Assembly (NCBI RefSeq): GCF_001270745.1
Contig: NZ_LFXL01000054.1
Span: 1-41,955 of the forward strand
Source: Jiangella muralis
Lineage (GTDB): Bacteria > Actinomycetota > Actinomycetes > Jiangellales > Jiangellaceae
Length of the DNA stretch: 41,955 bases
Direction: 5' to 3'
Of this stretch, positions 40,341 to 41,955 are shown one piece after another. The translations under genes were made by a program, and so were the position numbers. The notes under the pieces are model-generated. The model saw only the letters and a program-made list of their open reading frames with translations, had not been told where the DNA came from and made no database searches. Every line of letters begins with the position of its first letter. Within the stretch, counting starts at the first letter, position 1.

Positions 40341-41842
40341 GCGGCACCGGGGCCGCTGTCGCCCCACGCACCGGTCGCCGGAAGCGCGACTCCCGCGAGC
40401 CGGTGCTGCTGCGGCACCCGCGCAACCTGGACGTCGTGCGGCACGACTGGCAGCCGACGCTGCTGCGCCGCCGCCGGCCGGACACCACGGTCCTGCTCAT
40501 CGTGTTCCTCGCCGCCCAGTTCCTCATCCCGGCGCGCATGGTCATCGGCGGGATGGGCGCCGTCGGCCGGCCGTCGGTCGCGCTCGGCCTGCTGCTGGTC
40601 TTCCTGTGGCTGATGTCGCTGTTCCGCAGCGGCCAACTGCCCAGCGGGTCGCAGCCGGTCCGCTGGGTCGTCGGCATCTGGGTGGCGATCGAGCTGGTCG
40701 GCTACGCCGTGGGCTACGACCGCGGACTGCCCGCCATCGAGGCCAGCGCCGCGGACCGCTGGCTCATCTTCGTCCTCGCGACGGCCGGCATCGTGCTGGC
40801 GACCGCCGACGGCATCGGCACCCGCAAGCAGCTCGACACCGTGCTCAAGGCGTTGGTCGGCTTCACCGCGGTGATGGCGGCCATCGGCGCGCTGCAGTTC
40901 CTGCGCATCGTCGACCTCGTCCAGTACATCAAGCTCCCCGGGCTGTCACTGAACTCCGACCTCATCGGCATCGGCGCGCGCGGCGGACCGGAATTCGCCC
41001 GCGTGGCGTCGACGGCCAACCACTACATCGAGTTCGGCGTGGTCCTGGCGCTCGTGCTGCCGATCGCCCTGCACTACGCCCTGTTCGCCCGGCCCGGGTC
41101 GCAGCGCCGCTGGCTCTGGGTGGCGGTCGGCCTGATCGCCGCCGGCATCCCGTTCGCCATCTCCCGCTCGGCGACGCTCGCGGTGCTCATGGGCATGGTG
41201 CTGATGGCCACGGTGTGGCCGTGGCGGCAGCGGTACAACGCCCTGGTCCTCGGCGTCGTGGCCACGGCCGCCTTCCACGTGCTGCAGCCGGGCGTGCTGG
41301 GGACCATCCGGGCGCTGTTCACCAACGCCGAGGACGACCCCAGCGTCCAGGACCGCATCGCCCGCACCGACTACGTCATGGACCTCTGGTCGCTGCGGCC
41401 CTGGTTCGGCCGCGGCGCCGGCACCGTCATCCCGTCGGAGTACATCCTGCTGGACAACCAGCTCTACATGACGCTGCTGGCCGGCGGCGTCCTGGGCGTC
41501 ACGGGCCTGGTGATCTTCTTCATGGTGCCCTACTTCATCGGCCGCAGCCTGCGCTTGCGCGGCGCCGACCAGGAGACCCGGCACCTCGCCCAGGCCCTGG
41601 CCGTCGCCATGCCCGTCGGTCTCATGGTCAGCGCCACGTTCGACTCGTTCTCGTTCGCGACGTTCGTGGGCGTCATCGCCATCATCCTGGGAGCGATCGG
41701 CGCCCTGTGGCGGCTGGACCATCAGTCACCACACGAACGGGTGCTGCAGGTCGCCGCGCCCGGCGACAAGTACGTCGCGACGCCGTTGATGGGGTTCTGG
41801 CACCGCAACCGCGCCACACCCGTCAGCGACCGCCTGACCTGA
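40337..41842 (+). CDS. Wzy/O-antigen ligase-like polysaccharide polymerase
   Basis: A 501-residue membrane protein with about 11-12 helices starting near residue 50. The signature AISRSATLAVLMG and the downstream loop VQDRIARTDYVMDLWSLRPWFGRGAGT with LDNQLYMTLLAGGVLGVTGLV match the O-antigen ligase/polymerase family (Wzy_C). The 50-residue N-terminus is basic (RTGRRKRDSREP and LLRRRRPDTT). It would polymerise flipped repeats outside the membrane. It is co-translated with the Wzz-like gene by an ATGA overlap. The last 35 residues are soluble. A hairpin follows its stop by 10 bp. Confidence 0.88.
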   Translation: MSGTGAAVAPRTGRRKRDSREPVLLRHPRNLDVVRHDWQPTLLRRRRPDTTVLLIVFLAAQFLIPARMVIGGMGAVGRPSVALGLLLVFLWLMSLFRSGQLPSGSQPVRWVVGIWVAIELVGYAVGYDRGLPAIEASAADRWLIFVLATAGIVLATADGIGTRKQLDTVLKALVGFTAVMAAIGALQFLRIVDLVQYIKLPGLSLNSDLIGIGARGGPEFARVASTANHYIEFGVVLALVLPIALHYALFARPGSQRRWLWVAVGLIAAGIPFAISRSATLAVLMGMVLMATVWPWRQRYNALVLGVVATAAFHVLQPGVLGTIRALFTNAEDDPSVQDRIARTDYVMDLWSLRPWFGRGAGTVIPSEYILLDNQLYMTLLAGGVLGVTGLVIFFMVPYFIGRSLRLRGADQETRHLAQALAVAMPVGLMVSATFDSFSFATFVGVIAIILGAIGALWRLDHQSPHERVLQVAAPGDKYVATPLMGFWHRNRATPVSDRLT

Positions 41843-41851
41843 CCTCCATGA

Positions 41852-41895
41852 TCATCAACCTTTTGGGCTGTTATAGCAGCCCAGAACGTTGATGA
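41852..41895. terminator. Probable bidirectional terminator hairpin
   Basis: TCATCAAC (41852-41859) pairs with GTTGATGA (41888-41895). After one mismatch the next four pairs include one T:G, and GGGCTG (41865-41870) pairs with CAGCCC (41877-41882) around TTATAG. It lies 10 bp after the polymerase stop and 11 bp after the stop of the apparent convergent ORF at the window end. Confidence 0.65.
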
Positions 41896-41905
41896 CGCTT
41901 CTATG

Positions 41906-41955
41906 TCAAGCGGCTGCTTGTTGGCTGGTCACGGGTGGGAAGTCGTCGTGGAGCT
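41906..41955 (-). CDS. Possible 3' end of a convergent gene, cut by the window edge
   Basis: Only 15 codons and a stop remain; reading on the minus strand gives LHDDFPPVTSQQAAA. The length and ending look like a real protein C-terminus, and the hairpin at 41852-41895 suits the end of a convergent gene. The rest lies beyond the window, so no family can be named. Chance is possible. Confidence 0.35.
   Translation of the reverse strand, partial: LHDDFPPVTSQQAAA

Overview
The window looks like chromosomal DNA of a high-GC Gram-positive actinobacterium. Codon third positions are almost all G or C, GTG and TTG starts are common, several starts look leaderless (TANNNT box 7 nt before the start codon), and the gene families (DrrAB-type transporter, DUF6355-like secreted proteins, glutathione-independent formaldehyde dehydrogenase, Tat plus LPXTG surface protein) fit that phylum. 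No rRNA, tRNA, CRISPR array or complete insertion sequence was seen. I do not assign a genus.

Left part, about 1-17.2 kb: housekeeping and accessory genes in short divergent or convergent units. These are a DUF1801 protein, an MMPL exporter, a flavin-type PPOX protein divergent from an HxlR regulator, the threonine-to-glycine pair tdh-kbl, an NAD(P)-binding protein, an APS kinase fused to a decayed ATP-sulfurylase-like region, a sigma-4-like protein, formaldehyde dehydrogenase fdhA, a TetR regulator divergent from a DrrA/DrrB-type exporter, a large secreted M14 carboxypeptidase and a low-molecular-weight protein tyrosine phosphatase. Intergenic DNA here carries striking palindromes: twin 48-bp hairpins at 8.3 kb, a TetR-type operator at 11.8 kb, a 33-bp palindrome at 13.7 kb and a tandem duplication at 16.8-17.2 kb.

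Right part, about 17.2-41.8 kb: a surface-glycan (exopolysaccharide) and cell-surface locus. On the minus strand a PqqD-like protein, an HPr-kinase-like protein and a glycosyltransferase overlap by 4 bp each, followed by two tiny four-cysteine secreted proteins. On the plus strand follow a Tat-exported LPNTG protein, a GT4 glycosyltransferase, two zinc-finger methyltransferases in tandem, a 902-residue secreted lectin-like protein, a Wzx-type flippase and a GT2. Then come a GT2 on the minus strand, a secreted beta-helix protein, an asparagine-synthetase-like enzyme, a Fic protein with a perfect 13-bp-arm palindrome at its promoter, a minus-strand operon (pyruvyl transferase, FrhB-like protein, two GT2s), a Wzz-like protein and a Wzy/O-antigen-ligase-like polymerase. 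Glycosyltransferases would build lipid-linked repeats, the flippase exports them, Wzy and Wzz polymerise them, the methyl and pyruvyl transferases decorate them, and the secreted proteins could bind, anchor or trim the product.

The most interesting hypothesis is that the PqqD/HprK pair and the asparagine-synthetase homologue form an unrecognised amide- or phospho-tailoring branch of this glycan pathway. That is inference from gene content, not something the sequence proves. The window ends in what may be the last codons of an unidentified convergent gene.
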